From Cohnella ginsengisoli (GTDB lineage Bacteria; Bacillota; Bacilli; Paenibacillales; Paenibacillaceae): DNA of 64,000 nt. The stretch spans positions 731,585 to 795,584 of the forward strand of contig NZ_JAPDHZ010000006.1 in the NCBI RefSeq assembly GCF_029525555.1, written 5' to 3'. The position numbers and the translations under genes were made by a program. Numbering within the stretch: position 1 is the first letter of the stretch; every line of letters starts with the position of its first letter. A model generated the notes under the pieces. The model was not told the origin of the DNA and made no database searches. It worked only from the letters and a program-made list of their open reading frames with translations. Positions 40,149 through 50,689 of this stretch are shown here, one piece after another.

Positions 40149-41726
40149 CCGACCATTTGCGCAAGCATTGGACATCTCTGCTAGGCGTTGCGCTCGTATT
40201 GACCGCTTTTATCACGCTTTTCCGCTATACGGTCGACCGCGGATGGATCACCGATCCGATGAAGATCGGCGTCGGGCTGCTGGCCGGCATCGGCTTTGCC
40301 TTGGCGGGCGCGCGTATCGCGACCAAGCCGAGAGGGGCTGTGGCAGGCGAAATCGGGATCGGTCTCGGCGCCTGCGTCCTTTACGCCACCGTTGCCTTCG
40401 CCGGCATCGCCTACGCGCTGTGGGCGCCCATGACCGTGCTGCTCGGCATGATCGCCGTCACCGCATTGGCCGTGGCTTACGCCTGGCGGTTCGGCTCCCG
40501 CCTGCTCATGCATATCGCGCTGGCCGGCGGCCTGCTGTCGCCGATGCTGATGCTCCCCGAGACCGACCAAGTCTTCGCGCTGTTCCTTTACTTGCTCGTG
40601 TTGAACGCAGCCTTTTTCGCGATGAGCATCGCGAAAGGCTGGAGCGAACTGCGGCCCGTCGCTTTTGCCGGCACCTGGGCGCTTTACGCGATCTACTTCT
40701 TCTGGTTTGACCCGTCGCTGGATGGCTGGAAGAATATGCCGATCCGATACGCGCTGGCCGCCTTCCTGTTCTACCATCTCGGATGCTTGATCGCCAGCAT
40801 GCGTCTGGGCCGCTGCTTCGACGGGTTAAATATGTACCTGAGTCTAGCGAACGGCATCTTGTTCGGCGTATGGGCGCTGATCATCCTGCAAGGAGAGTTG
40901 GACGACGGCTATACGCTGGCCTTCATCGGCCTGCTGTTCATCGCGGCCGCCGCCTTCGTGTCGAGGCAATCGGGCCGCACGCACGACCCACGGCCTGGCC
41001 GGAGCGCTCTTGGGGCTGGTCGCGCTTCATCAGCTCGGGAGCGGGCTCGCCGTAAAGCCGATGCTGAACGTCTATCTCTGGGCGGGCGTCGCGATCGTCC
41101 TCGCGGCGGCGGGTCGCATGCAGAAGCGCAAGCATTGGCTGCCGGAGACGCTCTCCATGTCGATCTGGTTCATCGTCGGCGTCTATTGGTTTTCGACGAC
41201 CTGGGATACGCCTCGCGGCGACTGGTTCGGCGTCTACGTTCCCTTTCTGAACTGGGGCGCTCTGTCCTGGATGCTGCTGGCCGCGATGGGCTTCTACTAC
41301 GCGACGAAGCGGCAGGCCGTCGGCATGGACGGCTCGGACCGCGCGCTTGTGTCGAATGCGCTTGCCGTCGGCGCTCATCTCGTCATCGGCGGCTTGCTGA
41401 CCGTACAGATCACGGGGCTGTTCGAAGCCTACGACTGGGGAACCGGAGAGACGACGCTGCTTCGGCTGGCCTTGTCGCTTGCTTGGGGCGCGTACGCCTT
41501 GCTGCTGTTCTTTTGGGGCGCGTACCGTCGCGAGCCGTTATTCCGCTGGTTCGGCTCCGCGGTCCTCGTCGTCGTGGCGCTCAAAGCGATGATCGTCGAT
41601 CTGCAAGGGGAGGAGACCTTGCTCAAGGCGCTCGTTCTGCTCGGCCTGGGCGGCATCTCGTTCCTTATCACTTGGGTAAACGGCAAATGGGCGCCGCAAG
41701 CAGAAAAGGCTGCAAATGGTAGATAA
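40145..41726 (+). CDS. DUF2339-type polytopic membrane protein (frame altered near 40990)
   Basis: A long, very hydrophobic protein of about 526 residues with roughly 14 membrane segments. Its N-terminus MTDHLRKHWTSLLGVALVLT and repeated short helices (GVGLLAGIGFALAGARIAT; LGMIAVTALAVAYAWRFGS; HIALAGGLLSPMLML) resemble DUF2339 proteins. The first frame runs to about 40985. The continuation GLAGALLGLVALHQLGSGLA is in another frame, and dropping one C of the CCC at 40988-40990 joins them. No homopolymer longer than three is present, so this break is less typical than the others. No function is known. Confidence 0.75.
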
Positions 41727-42012
41727 TCGAGGCGGTTCGCTCTATAATGTCGGGAGTACCAATCCGTCGAAGGGGGACCTCGCCATCGAAATCAGCGCAC
41801 TGCTCGTCATTGTCGTCGCCATGCTCGCCGGAGCGGCAGGCTGGCTTGTCCTCGTGCTGGCCGTTCGCCGCGCGGTCGATTCCTCCGGGACTTCGCGCAA
41901 GCTCGAGCGGCTGACGGAAGAGATCCGCATGCTCCGCCGGGAGCTTCGCGTGCGGGATGCCGTCCAACGGAGCAGCGAGGCGATCGGGCATCAAGTCGAC
42001 CGTCATGTCTAG
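41716..42012 (+). CDS. Small single-pass membrane protein
   Basis: A 98-residue ORF with one transmembrane helix (SALLVIVVAMLAGAAGWLVL) and a charged coiled-coil-like tail (LERLTEEIRMLRRELRV). The start is uncertain: ATG 41716 overlaps the previous gene, and its first residues look non-conserved. TATAAT in the sequence CTCTATAATG near 41741 could instead be a promoter for a shorter product with a non-ATG start. Not recognised as a named family. Confidence 0.55.
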   Translation: MVDNRGGSLYNVGSTNPSKGDLAIEISALLVIVVAMLAGAAGWLVLVLAVRRAVDSSGTSRKLERLTEEIRMLRRELRVRDAVQRSSEAIGHQVDRHV

Positions 42013-42031
42013 CTCTGGCTGCCGAATGATA

Positions 42032-42070
42032 AAAAGCGGGCGTCCTCCCGGCGGAGAGGCGCCCGCTTTT
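42032..42070. terminator. Bidirectional intrinsic terminator
   Basis: AAAAGCGGGCG pairs with CGCCCGCTTTT, extended by CCTC/GAGG, in the gap between the small membrane gene and the convergent DinB-like gene. Confidence 0.88.
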
Positions 42071-42091
42071 CGCGTGGGACTGACGAGCGGA

Positions 42092-42613
42092 TTACTTCGC
42101 TTTGAGGTACTTTTCCTCGACGATCCGCAGGTGATGAAGCTCATGGCCGCCGTTGATGCAGGCTAGCGCCCGCACGCTGACGGGATGGCCGTTCGCGTTG
42201 CCGATCCGCGTCCAATCCGAGGCTCTGAGCCCGCGCAGCAGCGTCAGCGTCGCCTCCCGGACCGTCCGGTAATCCTCGGCGAGCTGCGACAGGCTCCAGT
42301 CCTCGAACGGCCCGTTCGGCACGAGCTCGTCCTGCTCGTAGCCGGGGAGGTTCGTCCGGTCGCCGCGGGCGATGCGGAGCAGCCGGTAGCTCTGAATGCG
42401 CTCGTTGTCGCTGATATGGCCGAAGACCTGCTTGAGCGACCACTTGCCGGGCTTATACCGGCTGTTCGCCTCTTCCTCCGTAAGTCCGGATAGAAGTCCG
42501 AGCGTGCGCGTCTTTTGCGACTCGAGGATCTCGATCAGATCGCCTTCGGGGACAAGCGAGACGTACTGGCCTTGATAGGGCGTGTATTCGTTTGAATTCG
42601 GACGTTCGCGCAT
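42092..42613 (-). CDS. DinB-like four-helix protein
   Basis: A 173-residue protein of the DinB/YfiT group: an N-terminal arm, GLTEEEANSRYKPGKWSLKQ, then VFGHISDNERIQSYRLLRIA and the C-terminal GGHELHHLRIVEEKYL. The three histidines that bind a divalent metal in this fold (HISD, GGHELHH) are present. Members act as thiol-dependent S-transferases or are uncharacterised; despite the name they are unrelated to DNA polymerase IV. I start at 42613 (MRERPNSNEYTPYQGQYV), with GGAGG 11 nt upstream; longer starts enter the promoter. Confidence 0.85.
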   Translation of the reverse strand: MRERPNSNEYTPYQGQYVSLVPEGDLIEILESQKTRTLGLLSGLTEEEANSRYKPGKWSLKQVFGHISDNERIQSYRLLRIARGDRTNLPGYEQDELVPNGPFEDWSLSQLAEDYRTVREATLTLLRGLRASDWTRIGNANGHPVSVRALACINGGHELHHLRIVEEKYLKAK

Positions 42614-42647
42614 GGACGCATGGCCTCCTCGATTTAGGGTTGATTTG

Positions 42648-42676
42648 AGCGTAGTACCGGCAGGCGAGCGTGTCAA
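42648..42676 (-). promoter_or_regulatory. Promoter of the DinB-like gene
   Basis: On the minus strand, TTGACA (42676-42671) and TACGCT (42653-42648) are separated by 17 nt. Confidence 0.6.
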
Positions 42677-42887
42677 CCCGGTACACCGCGAGTCGAATTT
42701 AGGGCGCCGGTTATAAATGTTGGCGTAGCTGGACATTTTATAGTTCCAAGACGGTTTGCAGCGCTTGCCATAGCCCAGGACGATAAATGATGTTCAGGTT
42801 GGAGCCCGCCGCATGCATGAAGCGCAGCTTGAACGTTAGCGCTTTCGCGCCTTTTGTGACAAAGTTGTTACGGCGGCAAATTCAGAC

Positions 42888-42916
42888 TTGCAACAAGGGT
42901 GCCTTATGGCTAACAT
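42888..42916 (+). promoter_or_regulatory. Promoter of the DUF2759-like gene
   Basis: TTGCAA (42888-42893), 17 nt, TAACAT (42911-42916), about 40 nt before the start codon. The preceding roughly 150 nt show no feature I recognise. Confidence 0.55.
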
Positions 42917-42957
42917 AGAGGATACTGGGAAAGTTATGAGATAAGGGAGGACAACCC

Positions 42958-43164
42958 ATGTTTCTCGCGGAAAATGCGGCTGAATCCGCAAGTACGTTCG
43001 CGGTATTCGACATTTTCATGGTTATCATCACGGTTCTGATCGTAGCAGGGCTCGTTCGCCTGGTGAGACAGCGCCCGAACAAGAACATTTTTGCCATCGG
43101 ATTCGCGGCTGTTTCCTTGATCGTTTTCCTGATCGCGGACGTGAAGATGGTCAGCGGCTGGTAA
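42958..43164 (+). CDS. Small two-helix membrane protein, DUF2759-like
   Basis: A 68-residue protein with two transmembrane helices: VFDIFMVIITVLIVAGLVRL and IFAIGFAAVSLIVFLIADV, joined by a short basic loop RQRPNKN. The pattern FDIFMV...IGFAAVSLIVF...DVKMV resembles the DUF2759 family of Bacillales. No function is known. It has its own promoter, an AAGGGAGG ribosome-binding site and a terminator, so it is a single-gene unit. Confidence 0.78.
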   Translation: MFLAENAAESASTFAVFDIFMVIITVLIVAGLVRLVRQRPNKNIFAIGFAAVSLIVFLIADVKMVSGW

Positions 43165-43197
43165 CGTTCGGCTGCGAATCAACCTTATAACTAAGAC

Positions 43198-43234
43198 AAG
43201 AGAGCCGGCGTGCGAGCCCGGTTCTCTTTTTTTA
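43198..43234 (+). terminator. Intrinsic terminator after the DUF2759-like gene
   Basis: AAGAGAGCCGG pairs with CCGGTTCTCTT around CGTGCGAGC and is followed by a T run. Confidence 0.9.
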
Positions 43235-43337
43235 TATTTTCGACATGAATCGACATAATCTCCGATATCGCCTTGGACTGGATTCTGATATGGTAAAAAG
43301 GTCATTATTTACTAACGAGAGGCAGTTGGGGAGCGGG

Positions 43338-44460
43338 TTGTTTAAAAAGTTAAACGGTAAAGCGGCGATCGGTGCCGCGTTTTTTTTCGTTCGGGCTGCT
43401 GATGGCCGGTTCGGCGACGGCTGCAGCGCCAACGTCGGGCGCGGTCAGCCTGCCGGTCAAGGTCATCAACGGCGAGGCCTATGTCAAAGCAACGTCCCTG
43501 ACCGCCGCGTTAGGCGGCACCGGGACGTACGACAAGGCGAGCCAGACGTACAAGTACACGCCAGCGGACGTGCCGTCGGTCATCAAGCAAGTGGCGCCGA
43601 GCGTCGTCGCCATCATCGGCAAGCCGGATGCGAACGGCGGCCGCTTCGCGTTGGCGCACGGGACGGGCGTCATCATCAAAGCGGACGGGTTGATCGTGAC
43701 CAACGCTCACGTCGTGCAGGACATGACGCGGATCGTCGTCGTTACCGCGGACGGCAAGGAGTATGAAGGCACGCGCAAGCAGATAGACGTAACCAGCGAT
43801 TTGGCGCTCGTTCAGATCAAGGCCAGCGGTCTTAAGCCTGCGAAGTTCGCCGCGTCTCCGCTTAAGGTTACGGTCGGCGAGCCTGCGATCGCGATCGGCA
43901 CCCCGGTCTCGTTCTCGCTGCGCAATACGGCCACGGTAGGCGTCATCAGCGGGCTGAACCGCTCCATATCCGACGACTACAACCTCCTGCAGACGGACGC
44001 GGCCATCAATCCGGGCAACAGCGGCGGTCCGCTCGTGAACATGAAGGGCGAGGTCGTCGGCATCAACTCCATGAAGTTCGTCGACGTCGATATCGACAGC
44101 ATGGGCTTCGCCATTCCGGCGGATACGGTGCAGTACGTGCTGAACCAGTTCGCCAAATACGGCAAAGTCATGCGTCCTTCCTTGGGTTTGGAGCTTGAGG
44201 AAAGCTGGTCCGCCGTCGTCGGCCTGCCGACCGAGGAGCCGATGACCGTCACTGCGGTCGTCTCCGCGGAAGCGCAGGCTGCAGGATTTAAGGTAGGCGA
44301 CCAGATCTACGCGGTCGGGGGCAAGCAGATCGCTACGCTCGTGGAGCTGAGCGAGCTGCTGAAGTCGTATTTGCCGGGCGGCAAGATCGCCGTCACGGTG
44401 CTGGCGGACGGAGACCTCGTGTCCCGCCAAGTCGTTTTAGCCAAGAGCTTGTCTCAATAA
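43338..44460 (+). CDS. Secreted HtrA-like S1C serine protease with PDZ domain (frame broken by one extra T)
   Basis: The start is TTG 43338 (FKKLNGKAAIGAAFF follows) with GGGGAG at 43328-43333. The signal peptide ends near ATAAAP. The frame breaks in the eight-T run 43380-43387; seven Ts join the signal peptide to GLLMAGSATAAAPTSGA. A short copper-amine-oxidase-like stalk segment follows (LPVKVINGEAYVKATSLTAA). The protease domain has the catalytic triad: His in VTNAHVVQD, Asp in TSDLALVQIKA, and Ser in NPGNSGGPLVN. A PDZ domain ends the protein (AQAAGFKVGDQIYAVGGKQI). Such proteases degrade misfolded proteins at the cell surface. The combination with a stalk segment is common in Paenibacillus. 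Confidence 0.9.
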
Positions 44461-44481
44461 AAAAGGAGCCTAGATTAACTA

Positions 44482-46394
44482 ATGTCTAATTCGAGAGTCA
44501 TCTTCCATCCTAAAATGTTCTTGTCCTTCCTGCTCGTCCTGGCGCTCGCCATCTCCTCCGGAACGGCGGCCTTCGCCGCTTCAAGCTCGGCCGCCGCGAC
44601 GACCGAGGTCGTCATCAAGCTCAAGCTGGGCAGCGGACAGATGACGGTAGACGGCGTCGCCTCTACCGTACAGCCGCCTTTCCAGAAGAACGGCGTCACC
44701 TTTATCCCACTGAGCGTACTGACCAAAGGCATCGGCGCGCAGCTGCAACTGACCGACAACAAAAAAAATGACGTTGACGCATAGCGCCAGCCTGAAAGTC
44801 GTCATCGCGGCGGGCAGCAAGACCGCCTACGTCAACGGCGTGCAAAAGACGCTGCCTGCGGCGCCGGTCGCCGTCAAGGGCGTCATGATGGTGCCGCTGC
44901 GCGCAGCCGAGCTGCTCGGCGCCAAGATCGCGTTTACGGCGTCGACCAAGGAGATCGTCATTAAAGGTCCGCGCGCGGCGGCGGCGGGCGGCCAAGTCGG
45001 CATCGATACCGATGCCGGTAAGTCCAAGATCGGCGACAGCTACTTCAAGTGGTCGATGAACTATCCGACGGGGCTGGCGCAGAGCTATCAGTCGGGCACC
45101 GGCGATTTCATTTCCTTCCAGGACGTGAAGAAAAACTACTATTTGTCCATCTCCGTCGAAGAAGCGAAGGAGCCGCTCAGCGCGAAGGACCAACGAGACT
45201 ATCTAGAGGGTTACGTTGACGACGAGACGGTGCTGAACGTCAAGGAAATTACGCTGCCGTCGGGCACCTTCCAGAGCATGGTGACCAAAAGTTCAGATGG
45301 CTTTTACTACGAATACAGAGGCATTCAAGCGAACGACCGTTTCTATATCCTCATGTTCGGCAAGTCGGCCAAGGCTGCGTCCGAGCTGGCGGCCAACAAG
45401 CCGCTTCTCGATAGCTTCGCGCCTCAGTACGATGTCAAGAACGCGGCGCTGAAGGATCTGAGCAAGGTCAAAGACGGAGTGGTCACTTACGAGGACGCGG
45501 ACTATGGCCTTACGATCCAGCTTCCCCCCAGAGTGGGAGGAAGGGTACGAGGACGGGGTCAGCTACTATAATGGCGACGCTTCGATTACCTTTGAGATTA
45601 CGTCGCTTAAAGCCGGAGATACGTTGGATGCGTGGGTGAAGCGTCAGACCGAAACGTTCAACAATCGCGTGGCCGACAAGTATAAGGAACCGACCGTCGT
45701 CTCGGACATCGTATGGAACGGCATTCCCGCGAAGCTCGTGAAGTTCTCCTTCACGCAGGACGGCACGACATGGGCGGACTACTACGAGATTTTCGCGGTC
45801 AAGGGCGCTTACAAGTACGATACGGGGTACACCTACGATAGAGATGGCGAATCGAATCGAGGCGACATTCTCGGCATATTGCAAAAGAGCATGAAGGTAG
45901 ATTTCGCCAAAGTCGAGAAGACCTTCGGTCAAGTACCGGACTCCGAAGATGATATCGATCAAAACAAAACCGTAACGAAAACCAGCAAAAAGTACGGCTA
46001 CAGCGTGACCGTTCCGGAAGAATGGACCCAATCGGGCATGGACATGGAGCGGGACGCAGTCACGTTCAGTACTGCAGGCATACAGTTGGCGATTGCTATG
46101 GAAAAAGGTTCTACTATGCAAGGGTACCCTGAGATGTTGGAGAAGACATATACCTCTACCGGCATTTGGAAGGTTGACAGCCGTACGGACGAAAAGTTCG
46201 CCGGCGAATCTGCAGTCAAGTTTACGCTGGTACCGAACGTCGTCTCTACCGCAGGCGGCAAGGTTACATCGTATCTGCTGGAGAAAAACGGCGGCATCTA
46301 TCTGATTCAAGCCGTGGTGAGCGATGCGAATGCGACCGATTTTAACCTGAAACGCATTGAAGAGGCGTTAAAGTCGTTCAAGTTTAACAACTGA
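44482..46394 (+). CDS. Secreted stalk-domain protein with two PsbP/DUF1795-like regions (two frame breaks)
   Basis: The signal peptide ends at AAFAAS. A copper amine oxidase N-terminal-like (stalk) domain follows: MTVDGVASTVQPPFQKNGVT, FIPLSVLTKGIGAQL, TAYVNGVQKTLPAAPVAVKG, MVPLRAAELLGAKIAF. Two further regions each begin like membrane-surface PsbP/DUF1795 folds (DSYFKWSMNYPTGLAQSYQS; KYGYSVTVPEEWTQSGMDME). The frame breaks at the eight-A run 44761-44768 (seven join NKK to MTLTHSASLKVV) and the six-C run 45524-45529 (five give QLPPEWEEGYEDGVSY). The repaired protein is about 636 residues. It lies 21 nt after the HtrA-like gene, probably in one operon. Its role at the wall is unknown. Confidence 0.8.
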
Positions 46395-46409
46395 TTCTAA
46401 ACGACGCCG

Positions 46410-46457
46410 AAAAAAGGCGGCCGACTCCGTTTAAAGCGGAGCCGGCCGCTTTTTTTG
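46410..46457 (+). terminator. Strong terminator after the stalk-domain gene
   Basis: AAAGGCGGCCG-ACTCCG pairs with CGGAG-CCGGCCGCTTT across TTTAAAG and ends in seven Ts. Confidence 0.92.
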
Positions 46458-46478
46458 CGTCACAGCCGCCATTTTCCT

Positions 46479-46507
46479 TTGGTCCCCGCGGCTTGCTTTG
46501 CTATACT
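46479..46507 (+). promoter_or_regulatory. Promoter of the U32 peptidase gene
   Basis: TTGGTC (46479-46484), 17 nt, TATACT (46502-46507), with TGC before the -10 (extended -10). Confidence 0.6.
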
Positions 46508-46552
46508 GATAGAGAGAACGCCGTCTCGAGACGGCATGGAGGTTAGGCATAC

Positions 46553-49073
46553 ATGAGCGATCAAGCCGCGGTGCGGCGTGAAGATATAGAGCTGTTGGCT
46601 CCCGCCGGAGACTGGGAATGCATGCGGGCTGCCGTCGCGAACGGGGCGGACGCGGTCTTTTTCGGCGTGGAAAAATTCAATGCGCGGGCGCGCGCGAACA
46701 ACTTCAAGATGGACGAGCTGCCGGAAATCATGGCTTTCCTTCACAGGTATGGCGTCAAAGGCTTCCTGACGTTCAACATCCTTGTATTCGAGGATGAGCT
46801 TCGCAACGCGCAGGAGCTCGTCGAAGCGTGCATCGACGCCGGCGTGGACGCGGTGATCGTGCAGGATCTCGGCCTCGTCAAGCTGATCCGCGAGATCTCG
46901 CCGGACTTTCCGATTCACGGTTCGACGCAGATGACGATCACTTCGCCGGAGGCTGTCGAGTTCACCAAGCCGTTCGGCATGGAGCGGGTCGTGCTCGGGC
47001 GCGAGAACAACCTCAAGCAGATCGCCAAGATCGGCGAGCAGGCGAAGCTGCCGATGGAAGTGTTCGTGCACGGCGCGTTGTGCGTGTCCTACTCGGGACA
47101 ATGCCTGACGAGCGAGATGTGGGGCGGCCGCTCCGCGAACCGCGGCGAATGCGCGCAGGCCTGCCGCCTGCCGTACGACCTGATGGTCGACGGCGAGCAC
47201 AAGCCGATGGGCAACATCGCCTATTTGCTGTCGCCCAAGGACCTGGCCGCGATCGACATCATGCCGGAGCTGATCGAGGCTGGCGTCACGTCGTTCAAGA
47301 TCGAGGGCCGGCTCAAGAGCCCCGAGTACGTGGCCAATGTCGTGAGCAAGTATCGCAGCGCCATCGACAAATACTTCGCCGGCCAGGACGCGAGACCGTC
47401 GGCAGAGGAGGTCCGCGAGCTGCAGCAGAGCTTCTCGCGCGGCTTTACGCACGGCTTCCTCGACGGTACGAACAACAAGCAGCTCGTCGAAGGCACCTTC
47501 CCGAAAAGCCGGGGCGTGTATCTTGGACGCGTGGAGCGGCTGACCCGCGACAGCGTGGTCTGTCTGCTCGAAGCGCCGCTCAAGCGCGGCGACGGTCTGG
47601 TCTTCGATGCCGGCGATCCGACCAAGAAGGAAGAGGGCGGCCGCGTCTACGATCTGCGCCGGGGCAAGGCCAAGATCGAGGGCGAGGTCGCGCAGGGCGG
47701 CGAGATCGAGATCGTCATGGGCAGGAACGACGTCGACCTGACCAAGCTCCACGTCGGCGACCGGATCTGGAAGACCAGCGACCCGGCGCTCGACCGCCGC
47801 CTGCGGACGACGTTCGAGACGGACAAGCCGTATCGCACGTTCCCGGTATCCGTGACCGTATCCGGGCGCGAGGGCGAGCCGCTGCGCACGATCTGGACCG
47901 ACGCGCAGAAAAATACGACCGTCGTCGTCCAGTCCGACATGCCGCTCGAGCGCGCGATGAACCGGCCGCTCGGCCGGGAAGTACTCGAGGAGCAGCTCGG
48001 CCGCCTCGGCGGCTCGCTCTATCATCTCGGCGAGCTGACCGTGGCGCTCGAAGGCGACGTCATCGTGCCCAAAAGCGAGCTGAACCGCATCCGCCGCGAA
48101 GCGGTGCTGCAGCTCGAGCCGCTGCGCGACCGCCCGCCGGTTTATGTCAAGCGCGCCGTCGACGCCTACGGCGACGCGCCTCACCCGGCGCCGTCCGTGC
48201 TCGAGACAGGCGGCGGACGATTGACCGTCCTGTGCCGGACGCTCGAACAGGTGCAGGCCGCTGTGGAGACGGACGCCGCGATGATTTACGCGGATTTCGA
48301 GTTCATCAAGCAATTTCCCGACGCGATCGCGGTCTGCCGCGCGGCGGGCAAGCCGATCGCGCTGGCGACGCCGCGCATCCATATGCCCGGCGAAAACGGC
48401 TACCACCGCAACATCCTGAAGCTCGCGCCGGACGCGGTGCTCGTACGGAACACGGGAGCGCTCTATTTTTACCTGAAGGAACGCATGGAAAATCCGGGCG
48501 CCAAGCACCCGACGCTCATCGGGGACTTCTCGCTGAACGTGGCGAACCACAAGACGGTCGAGCTGTTCCGCGAGGCCGGTCTCGATTGGGTGACGCCTTC
48601 TTACGACCTGAACGTCCAGCAGATGGTGGACATGCTGCGCCTGTCGGATACGTCGCGGCTTGAGCTCGTTATCCACCAGCATTTGCCGATGTTCCACACG
48701 GAGCATTGCGTTTACTGCACGTTCATGAGCGAAGGGACGAACTTCACGAACTGCGGACGTCCCTGCGAGGAGTCCCGCGCTTCGCTGCGCGACCGGATCG
48801 GATTCTCTCACCCCGTTCGCGTCGACGAGGGCTGCCGCAACACGGTGTACAATGCCATCGAGCAATCAGGCGCGGAGTATCTGACGACGTTCCAGGAGCT
48901 TGGCGTGCCGTCCTGACCGGGTCGAATTCCTCGAAGAGGACGCGGCCAAGGTGCGCGAAGTGCTGTCGCTGTACCGTGCCGCCATGCAGGGCCGTATCGG
49001 CGGCACCGAGGTGTGGAAAAAGCTGAAGGCGATCAACCAGCTCGGCGTGACGCGCGGGCAGTTGGTTAAGTAA
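46553..49073 (+). CDS. Peptidase U32 family protein (frame altered at the 3' end)
   Basis: A U32 (collagenase-like) protein of about 840 residues. The N-terminal TIM-barrel part shows IELLAPAGDWECMRAAVANG, VFFGVEKFNARARANNF and the signature VFVHGALCVSYSGQCLTSEM, with the cysteines of GECAQACRLPYDL. A central DUF3656-like domain and a C-terminal Cys-rich part (EHCVYCTFMSEGTNFTNCGR) complete it. Relatives include enzymes of tRNA hydroxylation and collagen or peptide turnover. The first frame stops at 48916 after QELGVPS, but the family tail VEFLEEDAAKVREVLSLYRA lies in another frame. Dropping one base at about 48917 (TGACC to TACC) gives GVPSYRVEF. This is not in a homopolymer. Confidence 0.88.
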
Positions 49074-49116
49074 GCAGGCGCGCGGGGCAAACGAAGCAGA
49101 AGAAATCCAGCAGCAC

Positions 49117-49154
49117 AAGCTGCTTCATCCTTCGGGATGGAGCGGCTTTTTTTT
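49117..49154 (+). terminator. Intrinsic terminator after the U32 peptidase gene
   Basis: AAGCTGCTTCATCC and GGATGGAGCGGCTT pair (two wobbles) around TTCG, followed by eight Ts. Confidence 0.9.
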
Positions 49155-49275
49155 GTGGCATAAACGCAGCCGAACGTAAGATCAAGTGCATGTCGGTTTT
49201 TGACGCCGGAACTGTTAGCGCAGGATGGATTTTACATTCCGTTAACCTGAAGCGCATTCAGGCTTGCGGTCCCGT

Positions 49276-49316
49276 TGCTACAATAAACGGACGGCAACGG
49301 AATCCAAGGAGGGACC
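49276..49316 (+). promoter_or_regulatory. Promoter candidate and RBS for ugd-galU
   Basis: TGCTACAAT (49276-49284) is an extended -10 with a poor -35. AAGGAGGGA at about 49308-49316 is the ribosome-binding site for ATG 49320. Confidence 0.45.
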
Positions 49317-49319
49317 TTT

Positions 49320-50669
49320 ATGAAAATCGCGGTTGTGGGAGCGGGCATCGTCGGATTGACGACGGCGGCCGGATTCGCGGATTTGGGACACCAGGTATAC
49401 TGCAGCGATTCGGACGGCGATAAAATAGAACGAATCTCGAGCGGCAGGCTGCCTTGCTGGGAGCCTGGTCTTGCCGAACTGGCAAAGCGGGGACAAGACG
49501 CGGGACGGCTCGCTTTCGGCGTCGGCGCCTCACCCGCGATCGGCGAGGCCGAGGTCGTATTCCTCGCGGTCGGAACGCCCGCGACGGACGACGGGGAGAT
49601 CCTGCTGGCCCAGCTTTGGGAAGCTGCGGACTTGCTCGGGCCCCGGACGGACGGCGCGCGCAGGCTGATCGCCGTGAAGAGCACGGTGCCCGTCGGTACG
49701 GCCGAGCGGCTGGAAGCGCGCATTCGGGCGAGGCTCCCGGCCGAGTACGGCGTTGACGTCGTGTCCGTGCCCGAGTTTTTGCGTGAGGGCTTCGCGGTAC
49801 GGGATTTCTTCGAACCGTCGCGCGTTGTCATCGGTTCGGCGACGCACGAGGCGGCCGAAATCATGGATCGACTGTACAGGAGATTATCCACGACCGTCGT
49901 GCACACGGATCGGCGAAGCGCGGAGCTCGCGAAGCTCGCGTCCAATGCGGCGCTGGCGATCAAGATCTCCTACGCCAACGAGATGGCCGCGCTTTCGGAG
50001 CAGACCGGCGCCGACTACCCGGACATCGCCCATATCCTTGGGCTGGATCCGCGCATCGGGCCGCACTTTTTGGGCGCTGGCCTTGGCTTCGGAGGCTCCT
50101 GCCTCCCGAAGGACGCGCGCGCGCTCGTCCGGCTCGCGAGCGAGGCAGGCGCGCCGCAGACGGTCGCTTCCGCCGCCATCCGCGCCAACGCCGTTCTGCC
50201 GCAGCGCATGGCGCGCAAGCTTGAAGCGGCGCTCAGCGGTTTGTCGCGTCGGCGCGTAACGCTGCTCGGGCTGGCCTTCAAGCCCGGCACCGCCGATTTG
50301 CGGGAAGCGCCATCGCTGCGCCTGATCGCCGAGCTGAAGAAGCGATACCCGGGTATCGGGCTGGCCGCTTATGATCCTGCCGTCGACGTCGCGATGAAGC
50401 GGCAGCTTCCCGCCGGCGTCGGGCTGTACGGCTCCGCCGAAGAGGCGCTGCGGGGCGCGGACGCCGCGATCGTCGTGACAGAATGGCCCGAGATTCGCAA
50501 AATATCGCCAGAAGACTACAAAAGCTGGATGAGCAGGCCTATAATATTAGATGGACGCAACTGCCTGGATGCGCACGCGCTTAACGCGCAAGGCGTCGTA
50601 TGCATCGGAGTCGGGCGTCTGCCGGCCGCGCCGCCAGCAATTCCGGCGTATCAAGGACGGCACGCATAA
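49320..50669 (+). CDS. ugd: UDP-glucose 6-dehydrogenase
   Basis: It oxidises UDP-glucose to UDP-glucuronate with NAD, a precursor for acidic wall polymers or capsule. The 449 residues have the N-terminal Rossmann motif VVGAGIVGLTTAAGFADLGH, the central SVPEFLREGFAVRDFFEPSR, and the catalytic cysteine in GFGGSCLPKDARALV (about residue 260). The C-terminal lobe ends TEWPEIRKISPEDY. It lies 20 nt before galU, whose product makes its substrate, so the pair forms a short UDP-glucuronate operon. The tail after GVVCIGVGR is Pro/Ala-rich and unusual, but short. Confidence 0.94.
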   Translation: MKIAVVGAGIVGLTTAAGFADLGHQVYCSDSDGDKIERISSGRLPCWEPGLAELAKRGQDAGRLAFGVGASPAIGEAEVVFLAVGTPATDDGEILLAQLWEAADLLGPRTDGARRLIAVKSTVPVGTAERLEARIRARLPAEYGVDVVSVPEFLREGFAVRDFFEPSRVVIGSATHEAAEIMDRLYRRLSTTVVHTDRRSAELAKLASNAALAIKISYANEMAALSEQTGADYPDIAHILGLDPRIGPHFLGAGLGFGGSCLPKDARALVRLASEAGAPQTVASAAIRANAVLPQRMARKLEAALSGLSRRRVTLLGLAFKPGTADLREAPSLRLIAELKKRYPGIGLAAYDPAVDVAMKRQLPAGVGLYGSAEEALRGADAAIVVTEWPEIRKISPEDYKSWMSRPIILDGRNCLDAHALNAQGVVCIGVGRLPAAPPAIPAYQGRHA

Positions 50670-50689
50670 ATAGAGAGGATGCCTGTCTC

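Noticed and set aside
42092..42613. SOS-induced DNA polymerase because of the name DinB
   Set aside because: The protein belongs to the four-helix DinB/YfiT fold, not to polymerase IV, and no LexA box lies in its promoter.
46460..48865. 801-residue minus-strand ORF opposite the U32 peptidase gene
   Set aside because: Antisense shadow of a clearly recognisable peptidase U32 gene; no family motif.
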